From positions 4,092,001 to 4,156,000 of the forward strand of contig NZ_OY970459.1 of the NCBI RefSeq assembly GCF_963853665.1: DNA of 64,000 bases, in the 5' to 3' direction. Numbering within the stretch: the stretch's first letter is position 1; every line of letters starts with the position of its first letter. The notes beneath the pieces are model-generated. The model worked only from the letters and a program-made list of their open reading frames with translations. It was not told the DNA's origin and ran no database searches. A program made the translations under genes and the position numbers. Positions 47,451-56,164 of the stretch are shown here, in pieces. Source of the stretch: Mycobacterium decipiens. Lineage in GTDB: Bacteria; Actinomycetota; Actinomycetes; Mycobacteriales; Mycobacteriaceae.

Positions 47451-48595
47451 CCGCCATCGAGCAACGGCCGGCGCTGCTGCCGACCCTGGGCGGCGCCTAC
47501 TACACCAGCGCCGCCGTCTTCGCCGCCGAGCAACAACAGGTGTTCGAGAGCATGTGGTTTTGCGTCGTCCGCGCCGGCGACCTGCCCGAGCCGGGGCATT
47601 TCAAGACGGTGCAGGTGGGACGGGAAAGCGTGCTGCTGGTGCGCGGCCGGGATCGGGTCTTGCGGGCCTTCCTCAACGTCTGCCGGCACCGTGGCGCGCT
47701 GCTGTGTACCGAATCCGAGGGCCAGGTACGCCGCAACTTGCGCTGCCCGTACCACTCGTGGACCTACGGTTTGGACGGCGCGTTGATCGCCGCCCCCAAC
47801 ATCGGCTCGTTCACCGAGTCCGACGGTGCGGGCGCCGACCGCTACCGCTATGGCTTGATCGAGGTGGCGCTGCGGGAGTGGCTGGGCTACGCCTGGGTCT
47901 GCCTGGCCGACGACCCGCCGTCGTTCGAGGATGAGGTCGTCGGCGCGGTCACCCACCGCCTCGGGGACCCGCGCGCCATCGATAGCTACCGGATCGACAC
48001 CCTGCAGGTCGGCCGCCGGATCCGCTACGACGTGGCGGCAAACTGGAAGTTGATCGTCGAGAACTTCATGGAGTGCTATCACTGCGCCACTATCCACCCC
48101 GAGTTGACCCGTTTGGTTCCGGAGTTCGCCCGGGGCCAGGCCGCCCAGCGCTCGGTGGGACGCGGCGCCGAATTCGGTTCGGGTGTAGCCGGCTTCACCG
48201 TCGACGGTCGCGCGGGTTTCGCCACTTTGCCCGGGCTCGGGCCGGAACAGGACCGCCGCTATTTCGCGATTACGGTGAAGCCGACGGTGTTCCTCAACCT
48301 GCTCCCCGACCACATCATCTGCCACCGGATGTTCCCGGTCGCCGCCGACCGCACCATCGTCGAATGTGATTGGCTCTACGCCGCTGACGTCGCGGCCGCC
48401 GGTGACCTGTCGCATTCGGTCGAAATATTCCATCGGGTCAACGAACAGGACTTCGCCGCCTGCCAGCGAACCCAACCGGCGATGTCCTCGCGTGCCTACC
48501 GCGCGGGCGGCGTTCTGGTACCCGCCGAGCATCACCTCGCCGAGTTCCACCAGTGGGTGGTCGCACGGATCGGCACGCCCGACGCACCGAGGTGA
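47447..48595 (+). CDS. Rieske oxygenase, probable glycine betaine monooxygenase alpha subunit
   Basis: 382 residues. Rieske [2Fe-2S] ligands C79, H81, C100 and H103 (CRHRG and CPYHSW). The catalytic domain has [15 protein letters not shown] with iron ligands H212 and H217. The choline/betaine-monooxygenase branch (GbcA/BmoA-type) is indicated by the quaternary-amine family layout and the two demethylating neighbours. It would hydroxylate a methyl group of glycine betaine, giving dimethylglycine and formaldehyde. The reductase (GbcB-like) it needs is not in the window. Stachydrine or carnitine oxygenases are the alternatives. Confidence 0.82.
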   Translation: MTAIEQRPALLPTLGGAYYTSAAVFAAEQQQVFESMWFCVVRAGDLPEPGHFKTVQVGRESVLLVRGRDRVLRAFLNVCRHRGALLCTESEGQVRRNLRCPYHSWTYGLDGALIAAPNIGSFTESDGAGADRYRYGLIEVALREWLGYAWVCLADDPPSFEDEVVGAVTHRLGDPRAIDSYRIDTLQVGRRIRYDVAANWKLIVENFMECYHCATIHPELTRLVPEFARGQAAQRSVGRGAEFGSGVAGFTVDGRAGFATLPGLGPEQDRRYFAITVKPTVFLNLLPDHIICHRMFPVAADRTIVECDWLYAADVAAAGDLSHSVEIFHRVNEQDFAACQRTQPAMSSRAYRAGGVLVPAEHHLAEFHQWVVARIGTPDAPR

Positions 48596-48600
48596 GCGCG

Positions 48601-49443
48601 GTGCCTCTGAGCAGCGGTATATCGTCGATCATCATGGGGACAGGCCACAACGGAGATACCCAAGCCGGCGAGCCGGACACCGTCCCCACGGTTCAATCGG
48701 TTGACCGCGCCCTGACGGTGCTCGAGCTCTTGGCGGAAATGGGCAAAGGGGGGGTCACCGAGATCGCCGATGAGCTCGGCGTGCACAAGTCGACGGCTTC
48801 CCGGCTGATCACGGCGCTGGAGTCACGCGGTTATGTCGAACAGCTCTCCGAACGCGGCAAGTACCAGCTCGGCATTGCGGTGTCGCGACTGGCCCGCTCC
48901 CGCAGCGGTCACCTGGATCTGGTCAAGCTGAGCCAGGATGCCTGCGACAAGCTGGCCGCCGATCTGGGCGAGACGGCCAACTTGGCCATCCTCGACGAGA
49001 ACCGGACCGTCAACATCGTCGAGGCGGTCAGCACCGCCGAGATCGCGTTGCAGAGCTGGGTGGGCCAGAGCTGCCCGGCGCATGCCACTTCGGCCGGCAA
49101 GGTATTGCTGGCCGGCCTGGCTGCCGACGAGGTACGCGAGCGAATCGGCACCAGCCTGGACGGCTTCACCGACAACACCATCGTCACCATCGCCGCGCTG
49201 GAAGCCGAGCTTGCGGCGACCCGAAAAGCGGGCTGGGCCAGCGCATGTGAGGAACTCGAGATCGGTCTCAACGCGGTGGCCGCGCCGGTGCGCGACGGCA
49301 ACGGACAGGTCGTCGCCGCACTGAGCGTATCCGGACCGGCCTACCGGTTGGAGGCCTCCGATTTCGAAGAGATCGCCAAGCGGACGATCGCGGCGGCCGA
49401 CGGCGTCAGCCGCGGGCTGGGCTGGACGGACCGCGCCTCCTAG
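48601..49443 (+). CDS. IclR-family transcriptional regulator
   Basis: 280 residues from a GTG with GAGGTGA 7 nt upstream; a GTG overlapping the previous stop (48592) and an ATG at 48634 are alternatives. The winged helix-turn-helix covers about 35-90 (GVTEIADELGVHKSTASRLITALESRGY). The C-terminal effector domain (about 110-275) contains SCPAHATSAGKVLLA. Sits inside the betaine operon, immediately after the Rieske gene. It is the obvious candidate to bind the tandem palindromes at 43795-43832; activator or repressor is not known. Confidence 0.88.
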   Translation: MPLSSGISSIIMGTGHNGDTQAGEPDTVPTVQSVDRALTVLELLAEMGKGGVTEIADELGVHKSTASRLITALESRGYVEQLSERGKYQLGIAVSRLARSRSGHLDLVKLSQDACDKLAADLGETANLAILDENRTVNIVEAVSTAEIALQSWVGQSCPAHATSAGKVLLAGLAADEVRERIGTSLDGFTDNTIVTIAALEAELAATRKAGWASACEELEIGLNAVAAPVRDGNGQVVAALSVSGPAYRLEASDFEEIAKRTIAAADGVSRGLGWTDRAS

Positions 49444-49446
49444 CGC

Positions 49447-50961
49447 ATGCACCGAGAGCTGGGTGCGGAGGTGGACGTGCTGGTGGTGGGGGCGGGTCCG
49501 GCCGGTCTCGGGCTGGCGTGCGGTCTGCTGCAGCAGGGCGTGCGGGTCCGGGTCATCGACCTGGCCGCCGCGCCCGCCCGGACGTCACGGGCGAACTTCC
49601 TGCACGCTCGAGGTTCCGAGGTGCTCGACCGGCTCGGCGCACTCGGCGACCTGCCCGAGCACTCGCTGCGGGCGATGTCGATCACCACATACCTCGGCGG
49701 CAAACCGGCGCTACGGTTGCGGTTCGGGGATCCCGGCCTGCGGACATCGGCGCCACCGATGGTCATCTCCCAGGCGAAAGTCGAAGCGGCGCTGCGGGAC
49801 AGGCTCACCGAGCTCGGCGGGCACGTCGAATGGGACACCCCGCTCGTCGACCTGCACCAGCACCCGGACGGCGTCGTCGCGAGGCTCGGCACCGGCCAAG
49901 AGGCGGACGCCGGCTGGCTGGTCGGCTGCGACGGCGCCGCCAGCTTGACCCGCCACCTCGCCGGCATCGGCTTTCCCGGCGTCAAGCTCACCGAGCGGTT
50001 CCTGCTGGCCGACGTGCGCCTGGACTGGGACCTGGACCGCTCGGGCACCACCGGCTGGGTTTCATCGGCGGGGCTGATCGGCGCGATGCCGATGCCCGAC
50101 GGGTGGTGGCGGATCATGGCCTACGACCCCGATCGGTCCGGCGACAAACCGACCGAGCGGGAAGTCCTGGACCGGTTGCAGCGGATCCTGCCGGAGCGCA
50201 CCGGCCGCGAGGTCCGGGTCGTCGAGGCCGATTGGCTGTCGATGTTCAGCGTGCACCGCCGGCTCGCCAACAGCTACCGGCGCGGACGCGTCCTGATTGC
50301 CGGTGACGCCGCCCATACGCATGCGCCGTTCGGCGGGCAGGGCATGCTGACCGGGCTCGGTGACGTCGAAAACCTCGCCTGGAAGCTCGCGTTGGTGGTC
50401 CGCGGCCAGGCCGACGGCGCGCTGCTCGACACCTACCAGGCCGAACGGCGGCCACTGGCCACCGAGGTGCTGCGCGGCACCAGCGCGGTCACCAGGGTCA
50501 ACGTCGCGCGGGGACGGCTCGGCCGGTTCGTGCGGGACCGCGTCCTCACGCCGGTTTTCCGACTGCCGACCGTGCAACGCTGGGTGACCTATCGGACGTC
50601 GCAACTGTGGGTAAGTTACCGACGCGGCCCCCTTGCCCAAAGGGCCCTTCCGACAACGAAACCCCGCCCGGGTGACCGCGTGCCCGACCAGACCTGCAGC
50701 CGGCTCGACGCCGCGCCGACCCGGCTGCACGCCGAGCTTCGCGGACACTGGGTGCTGCTGCTCTGCGGCGCCGACCCGGCGCTGGTCGACACCGCGCGCG
50801 CCCACCTGGGCGACCGGGTCACCGTCCTGCGCCGATCCGACGGGGCGCAGCACGACGGCTATCTGGTCCGCCCCGACGGGCACCTGGCTTGGCGCGGCCG
50901 GGCGCCGGAAGAGCTGGACGGCTGGCTGCGCCGGGCGCTGGGCACCGGGCGGGTGCGATAG
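49447..50961 (+). CDS. FAD-dependent aromatic-type monooxygenase
   Basis: 504 residues of the PheA/TfdB-type group A flavin monooxygenases. GxGxxG in VVGAGPAGLGLA (13-24), the DG motif in GCDGAASLTR, and GDAAHTHAPFGGQGM near 282-296. A C-terminal thioredoxin-like extension (LRGHWVLLLCGADP...) is seen. Substrate unknown; group A enzymes hydroxylate phenols and related rings, which does not fit betaine, so the gene may serve a different substrate under the same control. It follows the IclR stop by 3 bp. Confidence 0.85.
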   Translation: MHRELGAEVDVLVVGAGPAGLGLACGLLQQGVRVRVIDLAAAPARTSRANFLHARGSEVLDRLGALGDLPEHSLRAMSITTYLGGKPALRLRFGDPGLRTSAPPMVISQAKVEAALRDRLTELGGHVEWDTPLVDLHQHPDGVVARLGTGQEADAGWLVGCDGAASLTRHLAGIGFPGVKLTERFLLADVRLDWDLDRSGTTGWVSSAGLIGAMPMPDGWWRIMAYDPDRSGDKPTEREVLDRLQRILPERTGREVRVVEADWLSMFSVHRRLANSYRRGRVLIAGDAAHTHAPFGGQGMLTGLGDVENLAWKLALVVRGQADGALLDTYQAERRPLATEVLRGTSAVTRVNVARGRLGRFVRDRVLTPVFRLPTVQRWVTYRTSQLWVSYRRGPLAQRALPTTKPRPGDRVPDQTCSRLDAAPTRLHAELRGHWVLLLCGADPALVDTARAHLGDRVTVLRRSDGAQHDGYLVRPDGHLAWRGRAPEELDGWLRRALGTGRVR

Positions 50962-51214
50962 TGGTGCGGCCCATCGGCCGACTTCAGAAGTGCGGCAGGA
51001 CTTTTGAGGCACAGCCAACGAGCTTGGAGAATGCGATCTCGGCTGTTGCCCACCGCGCTGAGCTCAGGATGGTCGAATACCGTCGTGGCGCAACTCGGCT
51101 GTTCACGGAAGATGTTCGGTGGCACATTGATTCATCTACACCTTCTTGCATTCAGGGCTAAGCCGTGCGAACCATCAGCGGGCCGGTGATTGGCAGCTGA
51201 CGAGCAGGTCGATC

Positions 51215-51220
51215 TAAAAT
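51215..51220 (+). promoter_or_regulatory. Leaderless promoter of the type VII-like module
   Basis: TAAAAT ends six bases before the ATG at 51227. TTGGCA at 51190-51195 is a possible -35 (19-bp spacer). No ribosome binding site precedes the ATG, so transcription probably starts at the first codon. Confidence 0.5.
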
Positions 51221-51226
51221 CTGCCA

Positions 51227-51523
51227 ATGGGCTCGAGCGAACTCAAGGTGGCTTCCGAGCAGCTCCGGCAGACTGCCATCCAGTGGCAGGGGCTGAGCAG
51301 CGGATTCACCAGCACGGCATCGCCTCCCGGGCAACCGTTTCAACCCACAACCACGGCTATCGGTGCCATCGACGCGGTCATCGGGGTCGGCGCGGCAGCG
51401 TGCATGGCCCGTACCCGGGCCACAGCAGCCGGGGTCGCTACAGCCGCCACCGGGTACACCAACCAAGACGCCAGCGGAGCCAACAGACTCGCGGCCGCCG
51501 CGCCACCGACGGTGCTGGCGTAG
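51227..51523 (+). CDS. EspC/DUF2580-like small type VII secretion protein
   Basis: 98 residues. The pattern LKVASEQLRQTAIQWQGLSS, a central Ala/Gly-rich helix, and ATGYTNQDASGANRLAAA near the C-terminus matches the EspC-like (DUF2580) group, where Y..xDA.xA marks the helix end. Members are co-secreted with or chaperone ESX proteins. First gene of a three-gene unit; its TAG is 2 bp before the next ATG. H37Rv has no such gene at this position, as far as I recall. Confidence 0.65.
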   Translation: MGSSELKVASEQLRQTAIQWQGLSSGFTSTASPPGQPFQPTTTAIGAIDAVIGVGAAACMARTRATAAGVATAATGYTNQDASGANRLAAAAPPTVLA

Positions 51524-51525
51524 CG

Positions 51526-52440
51526 ATGCCACCAACCCTGTCGCAGCTGCAAGCGTGGGACATCGAGCATCTGGTCAACGCCGCCAACTACTGGACGAAA
51601 ACTGCCGACGAGTGGGAAGACATCTTCACCCAGATGCGCAACCAAGCCCACTCCATCCCATGGGAAGGTGAAGGCGGTGAGGCGCTACGCACCCGGGCGA
51701 GCGGTGACCTGGCAACCGTGACAACGAATGCCAACCGGTTGCGGAAGGCCGCAAGAATTGCGCGGGCCGCGGCCAGCGATATCAGCGCAGCGCAGCGGCG
51801 GGTCATGTACGGCGTCGAAGACGCCCAAAACGACGGATTCCAAGTCGGCGAAGACCTGTCGGTGACCGACAGCCGCACCAGCGAGACAGCCGCAGAACAA
51901 GCCGCCCGTCAAGCCCAGGCACAAGCATTCGCCGGTGACATCAACCATCGCGCCGCGCAACTGCTGGGCCTAGAAACCGACGTCTCGAAACAGCTGACCG
52001 TCGCCGCTGGCGATGTCGGCACCCTCAGTTTCTCGGGACCACCCGGCCATACCGGTGTCCAGTTGGTCGACTTCACTCAAAACGGCGGCACACCCCCTAA
52101 CCTGCCGCAGCCGCTGAAGGACTTCATCAACTTCCAAATCCACGGTAAGCCGCTCCCTCCAATGACCGGTCCGCCGATCACTGAGATCGAAAATCGGATC
52201 AAAGTGATCCAACAAACCCAGGAATGGCAGCAATGGCTGGCCGCACATCCCGATCAACATTTGTGCGGCACCGCTGACATCATGAAGGCATTGGGCGCAA
52301 TGGCGGGCGGGGACCTTTCCCTCCTTGCAGGTGCCGTCGGCGCGCCCGAAACCTTCACGGCAAGCTTCTGGGTCGGACTCATGGGCTGGGCGGCTGGGCA
52401 GGCAACCGCTATCCACGGTCTCGCGAAGTGCGTGCCATAG
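51526..52440 (+). CDS. Long WXG-type putative type VII secretion substrate
   Basis: 304 residues. The N-terminal 100 residues look like a WXG100 helical hairpin: WTKTADEWEDIFTQMRNQ, then turn WEG at 46-48, then GEALRTRASGDLATVTTNANRL. Gln/Ala-rich helix at about 125-160 (AEQAARQAQAQAFAGDINHR). The C-terminal 140 residues are not recognised; they contain PLKDFINFQIHGKPLPPMTGPP and a weakly hydrophobic end. It could be a longer-chain ESX effector of which the EspC-like protein is the partner. Codons are less GC-biased than in flanking core genes. Confidence 0.6.
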   Translation: MPPTLSQLQAWDIEHLVNAANYWTKTADEWEDIFTQMRNQAHSIPWEGEGGEALRTRASGDLATVTTNANRLRKAARIARAAASDISAAQRRVMYGVEDAQNDGFQVGEDLSVTDSRTSETAAEQAARQAQAQAFAGDINHRAAQLLGLETDVSKQLTVAAGDVGTLSFSGPPGHTGVQLVDFTQNGGTPPNLPQPLKDFINFQIHGKPLPPMTGPPITEIENRIKVIQQTQEWQQWLAAHPDQHLCGTADIMKALGAMAGGDLSLLAGAVGAPETFTASFWVGLMGWAAGQATAIHGLAKCVP

Positions 52441-52459
52441 GCTGATATTGGAGGGGAGC

Positions 52460-52744
52460 ATGCAACTAGCAGTACCGACAGTTGGCGCCACATTCATACT
52501 CGTTGCCCTGATCGTGACAGTCCGCCGACTGGTCCAATCGCAACCTCGATCCAAAACCAGAACAGCGATGTGGGGCACCTTAGGACAATTGATAGCCACA
52601 GCCATATTCCTGGTGTTGGCTACCGACCACATGCACGGCGGCAACACGCTATTCCGATGGGAACTCGTCGCAATGGGACTCGCCGCGTTCAATGTTGTCC
52701 TGACATTGGTCATATCCAAATGGCGGGCTAAATCCGCCGCGTGA
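52460..52744 (+). CDS. Small three-TM membrane protein
   Basis: 94 residues from an ATG with GGAGGGGAG upstream. Helices around VGATFILVALIVTVRRL, GTLGQLIATAIFLVLAT and ELVAMGLAAFNVVLTLVIS. Unrecognised. Twenty bases after the WXG-type gene, so likely in one transcript; it could protect the producing cell or anchor the module, which is speculation from position. Confidence 0.6.
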   Translation: MQLAVPTVGATFILVALIVTVRRLVQSQPRSKTRTAMWGTLGQLIATAIFLVLATDHMHGGNTLFRWELVAMGLAAFNVVLTLVISKWRAKSAA

Positions 52745-53075
52745 CTGCTTCGGCGGTATCGCTGAGGTGCGCGATCTCGCCCTGAGCCAGCAGGTCGGCG
52801 TTGGCGGGGAAGGCCGCAAGGACACTCGTACCCCTGCGGACCCCCGATCGGTACACGTTGGGATAACGCTGGCTTTTGGCTGTCGCTTTGCCGTGGATGT
52901 CCCCGCAGAGGCGGCAATCCGGCTAGTGTGAGCTACGAGCATCGAGCCTTGGTGGTGGATCCTCCCGGTGTCGCGGAACCCCTGCCGTGGACGCCGTTTT
53001 TGCGCCTGCGGCTCCGCGGCCTGCCACGATGGAGACCGCGCGATCGATGACGCGAGAGAAACAAGGGGAATTCTG
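52745..53075. other. 331-bp region with no supported gene
   Basis: A 40-codon frame from GTG at 52928 to 53050 (VSYEHRALVVDPPGVAEPLPW...) is open but has no clear ribosome binding site or recognisable family, so it is not called. The region ends in AAGGGGAA, the ribosome binding site of the following gene. Confidence 0.4.
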
Positions 53076-53354
53076 ATGAGGTTGGCGACGCGTTGTGGTA
53101 TCTCTCGCCGTTTCGCGAAGGTAGCGATAGTAGGTGCATTTATCGCCGTACCCGGCTTTGCTGTGACCGTCCGGGCGAACGCGGACCCGATTAACCCGTT
53201 CAACCCTTCGGATTGCATGGCAAACGCGGATGCCGTTTGCAACCTCGGCCCATACGGCCCTAACAGCCCGATAAACCCCGCGAGCCCGATGGATCCGATG
53301 AACCCGTTGAACCCAATGAACCCGATGAACCCCGCCAACCCGATGATTCCATGA
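53076..53354 (+). CDS. Secreted Asn-Pro-Met repeat peptide
   Basis: 92 residues behind AAGGGGA. Sec-type signal peptide (RR start, hydrophobic core VAIVGAFIAVPGFAV) with likely cleavage after ANA at residue 36. The mature part is 56 residues with two cysteines (SDCMANADAVCNLG). It ends in about ten NPx triplets with x mostly Met, Ile or Leu (MDPMNPLNPMNPMNPANP). No family recognised. The triplet repeat predicts an extended turn-rich chain; surface or metal/oxidant-sensing roles are open guesses. Confidence 0.65.
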   Translation: MRLATRCGISRRFAKVAIVGAFIAVPGFAVTVRANADPINPFNPSDCMANADAVCNLGPYGPNSPINPASPMDPMNPLNPMNPMNPANPMIP

Positions 53355-53383
53355 ATCACCTGCCGAACATCGTGCGACGCCAA

Positions 53384-54220
53384 TCAGCCTTCGGTGGCTG
53401 AGAAGAACGCCGCTAGCAGGTTACCGATCTCGACTCCGCGCTCCTCCTGGCAAAAGTGCCCGACACCGCTGAGCCGGGTGATCTCGGCGCCGCCGAGGTC
53501 ACGCGACGCGCGCTCCATCGTTTTGGCGACATCCGGCAGGATCCGGTCCTCGGCCCCGTAAATGATCCGCGCTGGGACGTTGAGCTGTGGGAGGCCGGCT
53601 GCGATCCGTTTCATGCCGCCAACACTGAGACCTTTGGCTGTCGCGGCCAGCGCTCTGCGAGCTGCCAAATCGTGGAACGGTTCCTGGTAGGGCTCGAGCG
53701 CCGCACCGGTCATGCGGGACTTGTCCTCGACTCCGAGTCGCATCGAAAATCGAATCCCGCGTGGGCTGGTGATCCAACTGCGGGCAAGCGGAAGGGTGCA
53801 GAGCGCGACGAACGCCTTGACGGCCCACGAGAGTTCGGGGTAGAGCAAGGTGTTGAGCAACGCCAGATGCGTGATGCGCTCGCGGTTGTGCACCGCCCAG
53901 TGCACCCCGACCGGACCGCCGAGATCATGGACCCCCAAGGCGACCTTTCCCACCCCGCGCTCCGCCAGAAAACCGTCGAGGACTTCGTCATAGAAGCGAA
54001 AGCCGTAGTGCTGATCGGGCGGCTTTGCCGAGCCACCGAACCCCGGCAGGTCGAGCGCGATCACCCGGTTCCGCTGGGCGATCGGGGGCATCACGTCCCG
54101 CCACAGCCACGACGAGGTGGGCCAGCCGTGGAGCAGGAGCACCGCAGGCCCGTTGCCAAGCTCACGGAAGGTGAGGGTAAGGCCGTCGACCTCGACGCGT
54201 TGCAGCTGCGGTGCACTCAT
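53384..54220 (-). CDS. Alpha/beta hydrolase, haloalkane dehalogenase/epoxide hydrolase type
   Basis: 278 residues. Oxyanion motif HGWPTSSWLW (31-40), nucleophile position Asp99 in VHDLGGPVG, an acid in EDRILPD and His in GVGHFCQEE. Asp rather than Ser as nucleophile places it with haloalkane dehalogenases and epoxide hydrolases. The halide-stabilising residues cannot be set by eye, so the reaction is open. No signal peptide. Convergent with the NPM peptide gene, with 29 bp between stops. Confidence 0.82.
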   Translation of the reverse strand: MSAPQLQRVEVDGLTLTFRELGNGPAVLLLHGWPTSSWLWRDVMPPIAQRNRVIALDLPGFGGSAKPPDQHYGFRFYDEVLDGFLAERGVGKVALGVHDLGGPVGVHWAVHNRERITHLALLNTLLYPELSWAVKAFVALCTLPLARSWITSPRGIRFSMRLGVEDKSRMTGAALEPYQEPFHDLAARRALAATAKGLSVGGMKRIAAGLPQLNVPARIIYGAEDRILPDVAKTMERASRDLGGAEITRLSGVGHFCQEERGVEIGNLLAAFFSATEG

Positions 54221-54256
54221 CGCAAAGCGATCCTAGTTGCTTGCTCGCCCAAGGCC

Positions 54257-55180
54257 TCAGCCCCCTTGCAGCACTTTGGTTCCCGAGGTGGTGAGGAACG
54301 TTAGGAAACGGCGGGCGGCCGGAGCCAGCCGGCGTCCCTTGTGCCATACCGCTCCCACTTGCCTGCGCGCTGTGGGGTCGCGCAGGGCGATTTCGACCAG
54401 CCCTGGATAGTGGTGTGTCGCCCGGGGCAGCACGGCGACCCCCAAACCGGCCTGCACGAGCCCGCGCAGGGTCTCGTGCTCTTCGCCCTCGAGGGCCAGT
54501 TGCGGGACGAATCCGGCTTGTTGGCAAAGGGAATCGAACACGTGACGGAGGCTGTGTTGGGCGGTGAGCCCGACGAAGGTTTCGGTAGCCGCTTCCCGTA
54601 GGTCAACCGATGTTTGGGTAGCAAGGTGGTGGTCGGACGCGACGGTCAGGTAGAGCTGTTCTTCGCCCAGCACAAGCGATTCCAGCTGACTGTCGGTGGG
54701 TGGACACGGCGCGACGATCACGACATCGAGGTCACCGGCGCGCAGCTGGTCGAGCATCGCGGGCGCCCCGCCCTGTTTGAGCGTGAACGCGATGTCGGGA
54801 TACGCGGACAGAAACGCGCCGAGCAGCCGCGGTACGTCGCGGGGGCCGCGGCTATGCACGAAACCCAGTGCGATGCGGCCTCGGTCGGGATCGATGACCT
54901 CCTGGAGATCTTGCCGGGCGGCGCGCAGCTGATTGAGCGCCTGTCGCGCCGCGGGCAGGAATGCGCGACCGGCTTCGGTCGCGACGATCCCGCGTCCCGA
55001 AGGCTGCACCAGCGGGGCACCAATCGCCTCGGCGAGGCGGCGCATCACGGTGCTCACCGTCGGCTGCGGCATGGCCAGACGTTCGGCGGCGCGACGGACG
55101 TGCTGCTCGTCTAGGACCGTCACGGCGATGGCCAGCTCCGGACTGATCGCCCGCAACCATTCGAGATCTTGATCAAACAC
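54257..55180 (-). CDS. LysR-family transcriptional regulator
   Basis: 307 residues from GTG. N-terminal helix-turn-helix (about 12-70) with VRRAAERLAMPQPTVSTVMRRLAEAIG, then a periplasmic-binding-like effector domain from about residue 90 (GRIALGFVHSRGPRDVPRLLGAF). The longest frame begins 23 codons upstream but would overlap the divergent promoter. It faces the isocitrate-lyase-family gene across 84 bp, the classic layout for a LysR activator and its target. Confidence 0.88.
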   Translation of the reverse strand: MFDQDLEWLRAISPELAIAVTVLDEQHVRRAAERLAMPQPTVSTVMRRLAEAIGAPLVQPSGRGIVATEAGRAFLPAARQALNQLRAARQDLQEVIDPDRGRIALGFVHSRGPRDVPRLLGAFLSAYPDIAFTLKQGGAPAMLDQLRAGDLDVVIVAPCPPTDSQLESLVLGEEQLYLTVASDHHLATQTSVDLREAATETFVGLTAQHSLRHVFDSLCQQAGFVPQLALEGEEHETLRGLVQAGLGVAVLPRATHHYPGLVEIALRDPTARRQVGAVWHKGRRLAPAARRFLTFLTTSGTKVLQGG

Positions 55181-55264
55181 ATTAGAAAGTTTATTGGACT
55201 GATCAATCGGCGTGGGGAATCGTGGCGTCCGGAACAACCAACCAGACACCGAAAGACAACCGCC
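55181..55264. promoter_or_regulatory. Divergent LysR/isocitrate-lyase-family promoter region
   Basis: The 84-bp spacer and the first LysR codons contain GATCAA twice (55171 and 55201 neighbourhood) with ATTAGAAAGTTTATTGG between, an AT-rich stretch unusual for this genome. Spaced TGATCA-like elements are plausible LysR half-sites. Confidence 0.4.
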
Positions 55265-56164
55265 ATGAACAACACCGGACCGAACCGGTCAGTCAAAGCG
55301 ATGCTGCAGGACGGTGAGTTCATCACCGCCCCAGGCGTTTTCGATCTAGTCTCAGCCAAGATCGCCGATCGCACCACCGCGCAGGCGATCTACATGACCG
55401 GCTACGGAGTGTCGGCCTCCTACCTGGGCCAGCCCGACGCCGGCCTGGCCACCTACACCGACATGCTCGACCGCGCCGAAGCGATCGCTGCGGCCGTCGA
55501 CAAGCCGCTAATCGCCGACGCCGACACTGGGTACGGCGGGCTGCTCAACGTCGCGCACACCGTACGCGGCTACGAGCGCGCCGGCGTCTCGGTGATTCAG
55601 CTTGAAGACCAGCACTTCCCCAAGAAGTGCGGCCACACCCCCAACCGCCGTGTGATCCCCACCCAGGAGATGGTCAACAAGATCAAAGTCGCCTCGGACG
55701 CACGCTTGTCCGACGAATTTCTGATCCTCGCGCGCACCGACGCCCTGGCGTCACTGGGCCTCGACGAGGCCTTGCGACGCGGCGAGGCGTACGCCGATGC
55801 CGGCGCCGACATCCTGTTCATCGAGGCGCCGCAGTCCGAAGAGCAGATGCGCAAAATCGGTGCGGCGTTTGACGTCCCCCTACTGTCCAATCAGCTGCAC
55901 GGCGGCCTCACCCCGATCCTGGCGCCCGCGCAGCTACAGAAAATGGGATTCGCCGCGGCTATCTATCCCACGGCGGGGCTGTTCGCCGCAGCCCACGCCC
56001 TCACCGGCACCTATCGCGCCCTGGCGCTCGGACAGCCAGTCTCTGACCCGATGTGTGTCTTCGACGACTTCGTTGAAATGATCGGGTTTCCCAAGATCTG
56101 GGAATTCGAGAGCCGGTACGCAGACCAGCTGGCCGACCAAACGCCATTACCCGGCCACGGCTAG
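55265..56164 (+). CDS. Isocitrate lyase/PEP mutase superfamily protein (C-C lyase)
   Basis: 299 residues from an ATG; an in-frame ATG 32 codons upstream lies inside the regulator and is rejected. TIM-barrel with metal motif DADTGYGG (85-92), QLEDQ (112-116) and KKCGH (120-124), whose Cys122 is the general acid/base of the methylisocitrate/dimethylmalate lyase branch. Likely cleaves a 2-hydroxy- or 2-methyl-tricarboxylate-type substrate into pyruvate or glyoxylate plus another acid. Oxaloacetate decarboxylase activity is an alternative. Probably regulated by the divergent LysR gene. Confidence 0.85.
   Translation: MNNTGPNRSVKAMLQDGEFITAPGVFDLVSAKIADRTTAQAIYMTGYGVSASYLGQPDAGLATYTDMLDRAEAIAAAVDKPLIADADTGYGGLLNVAHTVRGYERAGVSVIQLEDQHFPKKCGHTPNRRVIPTQEMVNKIKVASDARLSDEFLILARTDALASLGLDEALRRGEAYADAGADILFIEAPQSEEQMRKIGAAFDVPLLSNQLHGGLTPILAPAQLQKMGFAAAIYPTAGLFAAAHALTGTYRALALGQPVSDPMCVFDDFVEMIGFPKIWEFESRYADQLADQTPLPGHG

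Noticed and set aside
50962-51214. Short plus-strand frames between the FAD monooxygenase and the type VII-like module
   Set aside because: Low-complexity, no start signal, and the module has its own leaderless promoter directly before its ATG.
52928-53050. 40-codon open frame starting with GTG
   Set aside because: No ribosome binding site, no family resemblance, codon pattern not distinctive.
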